DNA of 64,000 nucleotides from Paenibacillus sp. FJAT-26967 (GCF_001541095.1 NZ_LMXH01000008.1:62001-126000); one strand, 5' to 3'; shown: positions 7,107 to 16,194, numbered from the stretch's first letter. Translations and numbers: made by a program. The notes: generated from the letters alone by a model not told the origin.

Positions 7107-8612
7107 ATGGCAGGCATAAGTGGGCCAACGAGGTTAACGGGATTTAGTGGACAGTTGGATACGGATAGTTTAGTCAAGAAGTTAATGGATACCGAAAGGG
7201 TCCCATTAAATACCTTGCAAAAGAAGAAACAACTAACATTATGGCAGAGGGAAGATTATCGTTCAATGAACACATCTCTACTGACTCTACGTAAAGCAAT
7301 GAATGAGCTCAGATTTGAGAATAAGTTTGAAACTGTTAAATCGACATCATCAAATACAGCTGTACTGGACGTTGTATCCAGCGGCGTAAATCCTGGTGTA
7401 AGTAGTGTAAAAATAACCCAATTAGCTAACTCTGCTTCTGTAATAAGCGAGAAAGTAAATAAGTTACCAACAGAAAAATTAAACATCAATGGATCATTTA
7501 CTATTGAAGGTGCTGATCCGGCTAAGTCTGTGGAAATAACAATTACTGCAGATTCCACTATTGATTCTGTTCTTAAGGATATTAATGGTGCATCAGCCAA
7601 AACGGGAGTAAAGGCTAATTTCGACAGGGCTAGTGGTGTTTTATATCTAAATTCCATAACAACGGGCGCTGGATCAAAAGTTAAAGTTACAGATGCAAAT
7701 GGTACATTTGCAAATATATTTGGGGCAAATACGACACTGACTTCAGAAGGTAAAGATGCAGCATACAGTGTCAACGGCACGAATATTACTGCAACCTCAA
7801 ACAGTGTAAATATTAATGGGGTTCAAGTAACACTTCGTAGTCTAGGAGAAGCTTCAATCGGGGCTGTAGTGGATCGTTCAGCTGCAGTTGACAAGATCAA
7901 AGATTTTGTAAAGCAATACAACGAATTGGTTGATAAATTTTCCGAAGCAACTACTACTAAAAAAAATCGGGGATATCAGCCGTTGACTACCGAGGAAAAA
8001 GAAGCCATGACAGAATCCCAGATAACGTTGTGGGAGAAGAAGGCTCGCCAAGGTGATCTTTATAACGATAATTTACTTAAAGATACCTTATCTTCTATGC
8101 GGTCTGCTCTAAACATGCCATTAGAGGGAATAACCAACCCCCCGGATCCAAAAAGCCAATTAAGAATGCTTTCGCAAATTGGGGTTAATGTAATGAATGA
8201 TTTCCGTGAGAATGGTAAGCTTGAGATTGATGAAAAGAAGCTCGAAGAGGCTATTAATACTAGATTCGATGAAGTCAAATTGTTATTCACTAAGTCCTCA
8301 GATACACCTAATGATACTCCTGAAAATATGAAAAAACGAAAAAGTGAATTGGGCTTTGCAGATCGTTTGTATGAAACGATTAGCGCACAGTTGACTAAAT
8401 TCACTAAAAAGATTGGCTCAGGATCAATAGAAGCTTTAGATGAAAGTGTGCTTGGGAAGCAACTGAAGGATTATAATACAAGAGAAACAGATCTGGAGCG
8501 TAAACTAGTAGACATCGAAAATCGTTATTATAAGAAATTCACAGCCATGGAGAAAGCACTTCAGAAATTAAACAGTCAGGGATCTTGGATTTCATCGCAG
8601 CTAGGCGGTTAA
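7107..8612 (+). CDS. fliD: flagellar filament cap protein FliD
   Basis: FliD caps the growing filament tip and folds incoming flagellin. The 501-residue protein has the conserved N-terminal region (GFSGQLDTDSLVKKLMDTER with LWQREDYRSMN) and the C-terminal FliD domain, with AAVDKIKDFVKQYNELVDKF leading into it and a terminal coiled coil ending MEKALQKLNSQGSWISSQL. The length is typical. The ribosome binding site AAAAGGAGGG lies 5-8 bases upstream. From here to about 15.8 kb the sequence is visibly more AT-rich than the second half of the window. Confidence 0.95.
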   Translation: MAGISGPTRLTGFSGQLDTDSLVKKLMDTERVPLNTLQKKKQLTLWQREDYRSMNTSLLTLRKAMNELRFENKFETVKSTSSNTAVLDVVSSGVNPGVSSVKITQLANSASVISEKVNKLPTEKLNINGSFTIEGADPAKSVEITITADSTIDSVLKDINGASAKTGVKANFDRASGVLYLNSITTGAGSKVKVTDANGTFANIFGANTTLTSEGKDAAYSVNGTNITATSNSVNINGVQVTLRSLGEASIGAVVDRSAAVDKIKDFVKQYNELVDKFSEATTTKKNRGYQPLTTEEKEAMTESQITLWEKKARQGDLYNDNLLKDTLSSMRSALNMPLEGITNPPDPKSQLRMLSQIGVNVMNDFRENGKLEIDEKKLEEAINTRFDEVKLLFTKSSDTPNDTPENMKKRKSELGFADRLYETISAQLTKFTKKIGSGSIEALDESVLGKQLKDYNTRETDLERKLVDIENRYYKKFTAMEKALQKLNSQGSWISSQLGG

Positions 8613-8655
8613 TAATTGTTTATACAAACTACAACTGATGAGAGAGGTTTAACAA

Positions 8656-9048
8656 ATGCAAAACGCTAAACAGCAGCAATATTTGAAGGTTCGTGTAGAG
8701 ACGGCAAGCCCTGGAGAATTGACATTGCTGTTATATCAGGAAATGGTCAAATTATTGCTTCAAGCGAAGCAGTTGTATTCTCAGAGTCAGTATGAAGACA
8801 TGAATCAGCCGCTTTACAAGGTAAAAAGCATACTTGGTGAATTGATTGTAACACTTGACATGAAATACGATATATCTCAAGATTTAAGTAATTTGTACAT
8901 GTTTTACAACAATTATATTGCTGAATTTATCATCCGAAAAGATGAAAGCATGCTTAATGAGGTTCTTGATTTCGCTAGAGGAATGGTTGACACATGGAAG
9001 CAGGCTATGCTTTCACTGAAAACCAACGGGAGCCAAATTAATGCTTAG
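8656..9048 (+). CDS. fliS: flagellin export chaperone FliS
   Basis: FliS wraps the disordered C-terminus of flagellin in the cytoplasm and prevents early polymerisation. The 130-residue all-helical protein has the family N-terminus QQYLKVRVETASPGELTLLL and the helix pair around LGELIVTLDMKYDIS and MFYNNYIAEF. The ATG follows GAGAGG. Its last codons overlap the start of the next gene by 8 bases, so the two are translationally coupled. Confidence 0.95.
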   Translation: MQNAKQQQYLKVRVETASPGELTLLLYQEMVKLLLQAKQLYSQSQYEDMNQPLYKVKSILGELIVTLDMKYDISQDLSNLYMFYNNYIAEFIIRKDESMLNEVLDFARGMVDTWKQAMLSLKTNGSQINA

Positions 9049-9370
9049 TAATCGACAGATACTTAATGAAATTTCAATAAACTATACATGCATACTCAAG
9101 TCCCCGTGTTTTGAAGTTTATGAAGAATACTCTGAAGTAATTAATAAATTGTATTCTTTACTTGAACAAAGAAGTATCACGGACGAAGATAAGTTGAAGT
9201 TGAAAGAAATTAAAAATATGCATGATGAAATTATGCAGGCCTTAGAATCAGAAAAGAAAACTCTCGAGAAACAAATTGTAGCGATAGAAAAAAAGAAAAA
9301 CGCTTCAAACGTCTATAACAAACAAGCATCTTACATCAATGATGCTTTTTTTGTGGATATTAAAAACTAA
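9041..9370 (+). CDS. fliT: FliT-like chaperone/hypothetical flagellar protein
   Basis: The 109-residue protein is helical, with a long charged coiled-coil segment (residues ~45-90, rich in Glu and Lys), and has no signal peptide. It overlaps the end of fliS and occupies the exact position of fliT in B. subtilis. FliT is the FliD chaperone and is poorly conserved in sequence, so the call is mostly positional. A start inside fliS (ATG at 9041) is supported by the coupled overlap rather than by a separate ribosome binding site. The next gene starts 18 bases after its stop. Confidence 0.6.
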   Translation: MLSNRQILNEISINYTCILKSPCFEVYEEYSEVINKLYSLLEQRSITDEDKLKLKEIKNMHDEIMQALESEKKTLEKQIVAIEKKKNASNVYNKQASYINDAFFVDIKN

Positions 9371-9388
9371 ATCCGAGGGGGTTGCCCT

Positions 9389-12300
9389 ATGAAAAAAAGG
9401 ATGGTAAGAACCATCAATTTGTTTTTGTCTTTACTTTTAGTGTTTACAATTTTGCCTAGTTATAGTTCAATGGCAAGTGCTGATGAGATTGTTAGAGTAA
9501 CGAAAACTCTCAACCCGACTCAAATTTTGGAGGGGGGAGAATCGAATGTTACCCTTAATATACAAGGATCAGATAGTGTTAACGTTGTTAAGCCTAATGA
9601 TATCATATTGATTATTGATAGATCCGGTAGTATGGATCCTAAGAATAATAATGGCGAAGATAAAATGACAAACGCCAAAAATTCTGCTACTGGATTTATA
9701 GACTTACTTGATTTTACTAAGCATCGCGTGGGTGTTGTAGACTTTGCGAGTAATGTGGGATTTAGAGATCTATCCTCTAATCCGGCAGATGTTAAAAACT
9801 ATATTAATGGAATAAAGGCATCTGGCGGTACGAATACAAAACTGGCAATTGAAATGGCTCGTGAGTTATTAAGAGGTCATAGACCCGAGGCACAACCGGT
9901 TATTTTATTACTTACAGACGGAGAAGCTACTGAACCAGCCCCAGTTGATAATGCACGGAGAGCAGCTCTAGAACAAGCAAATGGGGCCAAAAGTGAAGGA
10001 ATTGTTTTTTATACAATTGCTTTGTTAAAACAGAACGAGAATCCCAATACCAGTGCACCGAATTTGTTAATGAAAGATATGGCGACTACGGCTCAACATC
10101 ATCACTTCGTACTCGGCTCAGTAGGATTAGCTGAGATTTACCGGGCTATTGTGGAAGAAATAGGGATGGCGAGCGCCTACGATGTTACCGTTAAGGATAC
10201 AGTTGCCCCAGAATTTGAAATTGTTCCCGGATCCTATAAAGATAATATTCCACAGCCAACTGTGGTTGGAAATACATTAACATGGACTTTTAATGAATTA
10301 AAAAAGGAAACGCTTACTTTTAATTACAAGATCAGACATAAGACCGGAGAGAGAGTGGGACATCTATCGGTAGGTAACGAAGATATTGATGTCAATTTTA
10401 AGGATTATTTAGGTGCTCCACATCAATTGAAAGTGCCTAATCCATTTTTAGATGTAGCATATCCAACACCACAGATCACATCTCTTGTGGAGGATAAAGG
10501 CCTGGTTCAAGGTGGAGAAACAATAACCATACATGGAACAAATTTTAGGGCGAACCCAAAGGTGAGTTTCGGGAATACCGAAGTAAGTCCGGTACAATTT
10601 ATTGATTCTAGTAAGTTGGTTGTGGTTGCTCCCCCAGGTACCCAAGGAACAGTAGATGTTAAAGTGACCAATGAGGATGGACAATATGCAACTGCTCCTT
10701 ATCGTTATTTTGCTAATCCGGAGTTTCTATCTGTTACCCCAAGTCAAGGTGGCTTAACAGGGGGAAATGAGGTTGTAATTGCAGGGAAGTACTTCTTGCC
10801 TAATCCTCAAGTTAAATTTGGGCAAAATGAAGCAACCATCAAAAGCTCTACAAATACACAGATAGTTGTGACAGTACCTCCCGGCGATACAGCAGGATTT
10901 ATAGATATTGAGATTATAAACACTGATAACACTAATGTTAAAGCTAATAATATATATGAATATGTAGAAGGTCCGCATCTAGAAACAGTAACACCAAACC
11001 AAGGATCGACCAAAGGCGGTGAACTTGTTTCTATTAAAGGGACTCATTTCAAAGAGGGTGCGGTTGTTAAATTTAATAATACCGTCGTAGCAACCCAATT
11101 TATAAATGAAATGGAGCTTAATGTAACAACACCACCTTGGTTCAAAGCAGAAACCGTTAAAGTTACCGTTGTTAACCCAGACAAGCAAGAGGGTTCATTA
11201 GAGAACGCATATAGTTATTTGAACCCTGCCCCTACGATAGAATCTATTACCCCGAATACAGGCTTAGTATCTGGAGGAGATCTGGTATCGATTGTGGGTA
11301 ATGATTTTATGCCAGGCGCAAAGGTTTTATTTAAGGATAAAGAAATGATAAGCAGTTTTATTGATTCTAAGCATTTAAGAGTTAGGTCCCCACAGTGGAA
11401 TCAAGAAGAAATAGTGGACATTGTAGTTAAGAATGAGGATGGTCAATCTGCTGTAGCTACAAATGCCTTCTCCTATAAGCTACCGCAAGGGGCTGTATTA
11501 ATCTCTCTTTCTCCCAATAGTGGCCCTCTAGAAGGTGGTAATCAAGTAAGTGTTAAAGGAGCTAACATAAGCAGCAACTCATCTTTATACGTAGCGGGCG
11601 TGAAAGTACCTTTTGTTTATGTCTCAAGCGAGCTCGTTACATTTAAAGCACCAGTAACGACTAATGCAGGAAAAGTTGATGTCAAATTAGTCGACACATA
11701 TAACCGGGAAAGTATTCTGCCAGAAAGTTACGAGTATATAGCGCCACTGCCACTCCCTGTTCCAGTGATATCGAATATAACACCTTCTGAGACTCTCAGA
11801 ATTGGTGGAGAGTTTATTTATGTAAATGGAGATAGTTTTCAGGAAGGGGCAACTGTTTGGCTAAATGATATTAAAATAACAGCGGTATCATTTATAAATT
11901 CTAAACAATTACGCTTTAGAGCTCCTGTATGGGACAAAGAGCAATTGGTTGCTGTTAAAGTAATAAATCCAGACAATCAATATATTGTTCTATTAGATGG
12001 TTTAAGATTTAAGGACCCAGCTCCTGATCCAGCTCCAGAAATTATCTCTTTAACACCGGATTCAGGTGAAATAACAGGTGATTATTTTGTTACGATAAAT
12101 GGAAAATTCTTTAAAAGTGGAGCAAAAGTATATTTTGGATCAAAGGAATTGTCGGCTTCCTATCTAAACGATACTCAACTACGTGTACGAGCTCCACAAT
12201 GGAATTTAGCTGGCCCGGTAGAAGTGAAAGTAAAAAATCCAGATGGGCTTGTAGCAAGCAGCAATTTTACCTACACTCCTCCTGTTCTTGGACCCGCCCC

Positions 12301-13357
12301 TACAATTTCTAGTTTTAGTCCTGCTCAAGCATCAGTAGCGGGAGGGATTCTAGTCCTAATAAATGGAGAGAACTTCACTGCACAATCTAGTGTGAAATTT
12401 GGTGACAAGGTACTTATCGCTTCATTTTTATCCGATAAGCAACTACGTGTAAGAGTACCGGCATGGCCAAAAGCTGAAAAAATTAATGTTACTGTGTTGA
12501 ATGCGGATGGACAAGCGGCAGTATCCAGTGCTGGCTTCGAATACATTCCAGCTCCAGCAGCCGTTATAACGAATTTAACCCCAAATCATATGCAGTTGGA
12601 CCTTGGCGAACTTGTGATTATTAATGGAGAGAACTTTGAGACAGGTACCAAGATATATTTTGGGGATAAAGCGGCTACCGTTTCGTTTCTTACTGATAAA
12701 CAACTCAGGGTCAGGGCACCTATCTGGAGTACGGCTGAAGTAGTTTCTATTAAAGCTGTAAATCCAGACGGACAAGTCACTACTTTGGCAAACGGGTTTA
12801 CATTCGATCCGATACCTATGAAACCAGCGCCAGTCATCACTACAATCTCTCCTAATCATGCGCTTCAGTCAGGTGGAGATCTGATTTATATTAATGGTTT
12901 TAATTTTATTGATGGAGCCAAAGTATCGATTGATGGGGGGACTCCTATTGCTGCCTCATTTTTTGGCACCTCACAACTACGGTTCAGATTGCCGGCCTCT
13001 TCAAAGCTAGGCCCAGTTGAAGTCAGAGTTATTAACCCTGACGGGCAATTTGCAATAGTGGCAAATGGGTTTATATTTGACCCGATACCTATGAAGCCCG
13101 CACCAACTATTTCTACCATTTCTCCAAATAATGCAGTAAATACAGGTGGAGATTTGATTTATATAAATGGTTCTAATTTTGTCGAAGGGGCAAAGGTTTC
13201 AATAGATGGCGGTGGGCTAATTACGGCTTCATTTATAAGTAGTTCACAACTACGGTTCAGATTGCCTGTATCTTCAAAAACTGGACCTGTTGATATTAAA
13301 GTTATCAATCCAGATGGACAAACGGTTACACTTGTTGGTGGGTTCACTTACCGGTAA
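9389..13357 (+). CDS. secreted von Willebrand A domain protein with eleven IPT/TIG repeats
   Basis: The 1322-residue protein starts with a signal peptide (basic MKKRMVR, hydrophobic core, cleavage probably after SMASA). A vWA domain at about 65-255 has the MIDAS motif DRSGSMD and LLTDGEATEP, which bind a divalent metal in adhesion proteins. A beta-rich linker follows, then from about residue 360 to the end eleven IPT/TIG immunoglobulin-like repeats, each ~85-91 residues and starting like ITxxxPxxGxxxGGxxVxIxGxNF. The last two are nearly identical. No LPXTG motif, S-layer homology domain or C-terminal membrane anchor is visible, so how it is held at the surface is unknown. It begins 18 bases after fliT behind CGAGGGGG and is followed by a terminator, so it reads as part of the flagellar transcript. 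An adhesin or filament-associated role is inferred. Confidence 0.85.
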   Translation: MKKRMVRTINLFLSLLLVFTILPSYSSMASADEIVRVTKTLNPTQILEGGESNVTLNIQGSDSVNVVKPNDIILIIDRSGSMDPKNNNGEDKMTNAKNSATGFIDLLDFTKHRVGVVDFASNVGFRDLSSNPADVKNYINGIKASGGTNTKLAIEMARELLRGHRPEAQPVILLLTDGEATEPAPVDNARRAALEQANGAKSEGIVFYTIALLKQNENPNTSAPNLLMKDMATTAQHHHFVLGSVGLAEIYRAIVEEIGMASAYDVTVKDTVAPEFEIVPGSYKDNIPQPTVVGNTLTWTFNELKKETLTFNYKIRHKTGERVGHLSVGNEDIDVNFKDYLGAPHQLKVPNPFLDVAYPTPQITSLVEDKGLVQGGETITIHGTNFRANPKVSFGNTEVSPVQFIDSSKLVVVAPPGTQGTVDVKVTNEDGQYATAPYRYFANPEFLSVTPSQGGLTGGNEVVIAGKYFLPNPQVKFGQNEATIKSSTNTQIVVTVPPGDTAGFIDIEIINTDNTNVKANNIYEYVEGPHLETVTPNQGSTKGGELVSIKGTHFKEGAVVKFNNTVVATQFINEMELNVTTPPWFKAETVKVTVVNPDKQEGSLENAYSYLNPAPTIESITPNTGLVSGGDLVSIVGNDFMPGAKVLFKDKEMISSFIDSKHLRVRSPQWNQEEIVDIVVKNEDGQSAVATNAFSYKLPQGAVLISLSPNSGPLEGGNQVSVKGANISSNSSLYVAGVKVPFVYVSSELVTFKAPVTTNAGKVDVKLVDTYNRESILPESYEYIAPLPLPVPVISNITPSETLRIGGEFIYVNGDSFQEGATVWLNDIKITAVSFINSKQLRFRAPVWDKEQLVAVKVINPDNQYIVLLDGLRFKDPAPDPAPEIISLTPDSGEITGDYFVTINGKFFKSGAKVYFGSKELSASYLNDTQLRVRAPQWNLAGPVEVKVKNPDGLVASSNFTYTPPVLGPAPTISSFSPAQASVAGGILVLINGENFTAQSSVKFGDKVLIASFLSDKQLRVRVPAWPKAEKINVTVLNADGQAAVSSAGFEYIPAPAAVITNLTPNHMQLDLGELVIINGENFETGTKIYFGDKAATVSFLTDKQLRVRAPIWSTAEVVSIKAVNPDGQVTTLANGFTFDPIPMKPAPVITTISPNHALQSGGDLIYINGFNFIDGAKVSIDGGTPIAASFFGTSQLRFRLPASSKLGPVEVRVINPDGQFAIVANGFIFDPIPMKPAPTISTISPNNAVNTGGDLIYINGSNFVEGAKVSIDGGGLITASFISSSQLRFRLPVSSKTGPVDIKVINPDGQTVTLVGGFTYR
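12794..13339 (+). repeat. tandem 273-bp repeat encoding the last two TIG units
   Basis: Two in-frame units of exactly 273 bases (12794-13066 and 13067-13339) encode 91-residue copies that share FDPIPMKPAP, GGDLIYING and SQLRFRLP and include identical DNA such as CAACTACGGTTCAGATTGCC. The other nine repeats are much more diverged, so this pair looks like a recent duplication. Confidence 0.8.
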
Positions 13358-13368
13358 GTATTAAAACG

Positions 13369-13393
13369 GGTGCCTGTTACAGGCACCTTTTTT
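13369..13393 (+). terminator. terminator after the vWA-TIG gene
   Basis: GGTGCCTG (13369-13376) pairs with CAGGCACC (13380-13387) across a 3-base loop and is followed by six T. It separates the TIG gene from the glycosyltransferase gene. Confidence 0.85.
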
Positions 13394-13420
13394 CATAATT
13401 TTTCGACAAGGAGTAATTTA

Positions 13421-14521
13421 ATGAAACAACCTGTATCTGCTTGTATTATGACTAGAAATGAACAGGATAATATCGGGATATGCATTGATTCTATAAAGCC
13501 GTATGTGAAAGAAATTGTGGTTCTCGACACGGGTTCAGATGATAATACTGTCGATATTGCTCTAGCTAAAGGGGCAGTTGTTAACAAAACGGTTTGGCGC
13601 AATGATTTTTCAATGATCAGAAATGAATTAGTAAAATTAGCTACACAGCCGATTATTATAATGATTGATGCAGATGAGGTACTTATTCCAAACCAAGATA
13701 GGGCTTTCGAAAACACCTGCAAACGATTACTTGAGGATAATGGTTTAGTTGGAAAAATAGGCATTCTAAATGAAACCGATGATAATGGGGTTATAAGCGC
13801 GAATATTTCCAGGATTTTTAGTAAAAATAGTGGGATATTTTATAAAGGTATAATCCATGAGCAAATAGATTGTTCCCATAAGAAATTAAATTTCTTCCAG
13901 ACAGATCTTGTCATGAGGCATAGTGGCTATTTGAAAAATAAAATAATGGCTAACAAAAAGTATGATCGAAATTTGACTTTGTTGTTTAAAGAATTGGACA
14001 AAAACAATAAAGATTCTTATATACATTTTCAAATAGGCAGAACTTATTCAGTAGCGGGGGTGAATGATAAGGCACTGTTTCATTTAAGTAAAGCATATAC
14101 ATTTTCGAATAGGGAACAGGCATTTCACAGTACACTTGTTCAAACATATGGCTGGGTTCTTTTAAAAAACAAGAAATTTACGGAATTATTTGAAGTTTTA
14201 CAGGTAGGAATCGAACAATACCCTGATTATACAGATCTATATTTCCTTTATGGCTGCACTCTTGTGGAACTAGGGTCAGCAAAATTCGCTCATTTGATTC
14301 CTGATATATTCCTTACTTGCATTGAGCTTGGGGAACCGGATCCTCGAAAGTACGAGTCTGTGCTAGGCGTAGGTAGCTACAAAGCAAGATATAATTTGGG
14401 ATTGTACTATGAATTAACGGGTCAGGTCGATAAAGCATTGATTGAGTATAGAATTAGCTCGGAAGCCAGTTTCACCCCAGCTATTGAGCGGCTAAATAAA
14501 ATATCTGTTGATAGGAAATGA
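13421..14521 (+). CDS. family 2 glycosyltransferase, probable flagellin glycosyltransferase
   Basis: The 366-residue protein opens with a GT-A fold: SACIMTRNEQDNI, then VVLDTGSDDNTVDIA and the metal-binding IDADEVL (DxD-type) near residue 85. The C-terminal half (about 180-366) has helical pairs that look like TPR repeats (HFQIGRTYSVAGVNDKALFHL, RYNLGLYYELTGQVDKALIEY in shorter pieces), an arrangement seen in SunS-like and flagellar glycosyltransferases. It would transfer a nucleotide-sugar-derived glycan to a protein in the cytoplasm. The start is ATG at 13421 behind ACAAGGAG; an upstream in-frame start would lie inside the terminator. Its stop overlaps the next frame (ATGA). Flagellin as target is inferred from location. 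Confidence 0.75.
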   Translation: MKQPVSACIMTRNEQDNIGICIDSIKPYVKEIVVLDTGSDDNTVDIALAKGAVVNKTVWRNDFSMIRNELVKLATQPIIIMIDADEVLIPNQDRAFENTCKRLLEDNGLVGKIGILNETDDNGVISANISRIFSKNSGIFYKGIIHEQIDCSHKKLNFFQTDLVMRHSGYLKNKIMANKKYDRNLTLLFKELDKNNKDSYIHFQIGRTYSVAGVNDKALFHLSKAYTFSNREQAFHSTLVQTYGWVLLKNKKFTELFEVLQVGIEQYPDYTDLYFLYGCTLVELGSAKFAHLIPDIFLTCIELGEPDPRKYESVLGVGSYKARYNLGLYYELTGQVDKALIEYRISSEASFTPAIERLNKISVDRK

Positions 14522-14532
14522 GGGACCCCAAA

Positions 14533-15771
14533 ATGAAGCAGAATACTTTAATGCCGGAGTATATGAAAAACTTCAAGTGTATAGGAGGAGAGTGCGAAGA
14601 TACCTGTTGTGCTGGTTGGACTGTATCTATCGATAGAAAAACATATAAGAATTATCAGAAGGTAAAAGATCCGGTATTGCGTGATAAGCTAAGCAGCGGA
14701 CTTAGAAGGAATAAAAATAACGCTAACCGTAGTGATCGCTATTATGCAAGTTTTATTTTAACCGAAAAGAACTGTTGTTCCATGCTTACAGAAGATAAAT
14801 GGTGTGCTATTCAGATGAAATTAGGGGAGAAGGCACTGTCTAATACATGCAATACGTATCCAAGAAATCTGAATAAATATGACCAAAATTACGAATTGTC
14901 GGGCAAGGTATCTTGTCCAGAGATTGCCCGTTTAGTATTGCTCCAACCGCAAGGGATTGAATTTGAAGAAGCGGAGTGTGAACTTGAATCCAATTGGCCC
15001 GTAGTAAAAACCGGTGGGATTCAAGTGCAAAACAATTACACGCAATATTTTTGGCCAATAAGAATGCTAGCCATTGAAATCATTCAGAGGCGTACCATGT
15101 TGCTAGGAGATCGAATGGTATTGCTCGGTTTATTTATTGATGCCTTACAGAATGACATAGAACGAAATTATGGATTATCCATTTCTGATATTATCGATTC
15201 TTTTCGATCTAAATTGCATAGTCCTGAGTATACTGATTCGATTGCCGAATTAAGAGTAAACCTCGATTTGAAGCTACAGGCGCTATTTGAACTTATAAAA
15301 TCAAGATTAGATTATGGAATATCTATGGATAGGTACCAGGTTACTTATAAGGAAATGATGGAAGGTTTGAATCAAGACAGTGAGGTATTTGATCTAGATA
15401 AGTTCAGACTTAATTATGAGGAAAACTTTAAAGTTTATTATTCATCTTATATGGATGAAAAAGAGTACATTTTAGAAAACTACTTAGTTAACAATTTATT
15501 TGGTTCATTATTTCCCAACTTGTCAGAAAAAGAAATTTCATTGTTCGATGAATATGCGCTCTTATCAGTTATTTATGGGATGCTTAAGATACATCTTGTT
15601 GGAGTATCAGGTAAACATAAGGGGTTAAGTGATGAAATTGTTATTAGAACAATTCAAGCGTATGCCAAAACAATTGAACATAACAATTCGTATATTAACT
15701 CCATTCTAGTAGAATTAAAACGAAATAATTATGATACTCTTGCTCATATTTCATTACTAGTTAAAGATTAA
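14533..15771 (+). CDS. fliB: FliB-type flagellin lysine-N-methylase
   Basis: The 412-residue protein has the Cys cluster CIGGECEDTCCAGWTVSID near its N-terminus, followed by CCSMLTEDKWCAI and LSNTCNTYPR, the multi-cysteine pattern of FliB proteins. FliB methylates lysine side chains of flagellin in Salmonella; the cysteines are thought to hold a metal cluster. The C-terminal two thirds is helical and variable. I take ATG at 14533 with GAGGGA 7 bases upstream; an ATG at 14518 overlaps the glycosyltransferase stop but has poorer spacing. The pairing with a glycosyltransferase suggests that the filament carries both glycan and methyl-lysine (inference). No terminator is evident directly behind it. 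Confidence 0.8.
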   Translation: MKQNTLMPEYMKNFKCIGGECEDTCCAGWTVSIDRKTYKNYQKVKDPVLRDKLSSGLRRNKNNANRSDRYYASFILTEKNCCSMLTEDKWCAIQMKLGEKALSNTCNTYPRNLNKYDQNYELSGKVSCPEIARLVLLQPQGIEFEEAECELESNWPVVKTGGIQVQNNYTQYFWPIRMLAIEIIQRRTMLLGDRMVLLGLFIDALQNDIERNYGLSISDIIDSFRSKLHSPEYTDSIAELRVNLDLKLQALFELIKSRLDYGISMDRYQVTYKEMMEGLNQDSEVFDLDKFRLNYEENFKVYYSSYMDEKEYILENYLVNNLFGSLFPNLSEKEISLFDEYALLSVIYGMLKIHLVGVSGKHKGLSDEIVIRTIQAYAKTIEHNNSYINSILVELKRNNYDTLAHISLLVKD

Positions 15772-15808
15772 GGTGATATTCAGTGGATTGGATTTAGGGT
15801 GAGTTTGA

Positions 15809-15898
15809 ATGACGCAAAGATCTTATATAGGTTATTCGGGAGCAGACCTATCTCTACTTGACAAAGAGGGTGACGTGATAGAAACGACCTTGAAATAG
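15809..15898 (+). CDS. possible 29-residue ORF or gene remnant
   Basis: ATG at 15809 preceded by AGGGTGAG opens a 29-codon frame (MTQRSYIGYSGADLSLLDK...) closed by TAG. I do not recognise the product. It could be a true small protein or the 5' remnant of a lost gene; only the ribosome binding site supports it. Confidence 0.2.
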   Translation: MTQRSYIGYSGADLSLLDKEGDVIETTLK

Positions 15899-15945
15899 CT
15901 ATCGGATTTCGAATTTTATCCATTTGTACTTCTAGAATTCTAATA

Positions 15946-16072
15946 ATATACACATATCTAACCTGTGGATAATGTGCATAACTCTGTTGATAACTCTGTG
16001 AATAAGTAGAAAAACCTCGCTTTGGACAAGGGTTTTAGGACTTAATGCCTATGCTGTCAAATCTGTGAATAC
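15946..16072 (+). promoter_or_regulatory. cluster of DnaA-box-like sites
   Basis: Three perfect matches to TGTGNATAA (the complement of the DnaA box TTATNCACA) lie at 15964-15972, 15973-15981 and 15997-16005, and a one-mismatch copy TGTTGATAA lies at 15985-15993. Two further one-mismatch sites are ATATACACA at 15946-15954 on the other strand and TGTGAATAC at 16064-16072. Four sites in 42 bases, with start-to-start spacings of 9, 12 and 12, in an AT-rich gap resemble the DnaA-box clusters found away from oriC in Bacillus. No dnaA or dnaN lies nearby, so it is not the main origin. Confidence 0.6.
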
Positions 16073-16111
16073 CTAAATTTTCAAAATATTTGGGATTATT
16101 CCGTCATGAGA

Positions 16112-16141
16112 TTGACACATTTATTTGGCGGGTGATATATT
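16112..16141 (+). promoter_or_regulatory. sigma-A promoter of the cold-shock gene
   Basis: TTGACA (16112-16117) and TATATT (16136-16141) are spaced by 18 bases, with a TG-containing extension before the -10 element. The transcript would have a leader of about 45 bases before the cold-shock gene. Confidence 0.7.
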
Positions 16142-16194
16142 CAAAAGGTAAGTAAAGGCTTACATTTATTTGAAGATAGAAGGGAATGTGTTCG

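Noticed and set aside
12794-13339. CRISPR-like or mobile repeat
   Set aside because: The repeat is in frame with a protein domain and the units are adjacent without spacers. It is a coding duplication.
15946-16005. Interpretation of the DnaA-box cluster as oriC
   Set aside because: No dnaA, dnaN, rpmH or DNA-unwinding repeat array is adjacent. A secondary DnaA-binding cluster is the simpler reading.
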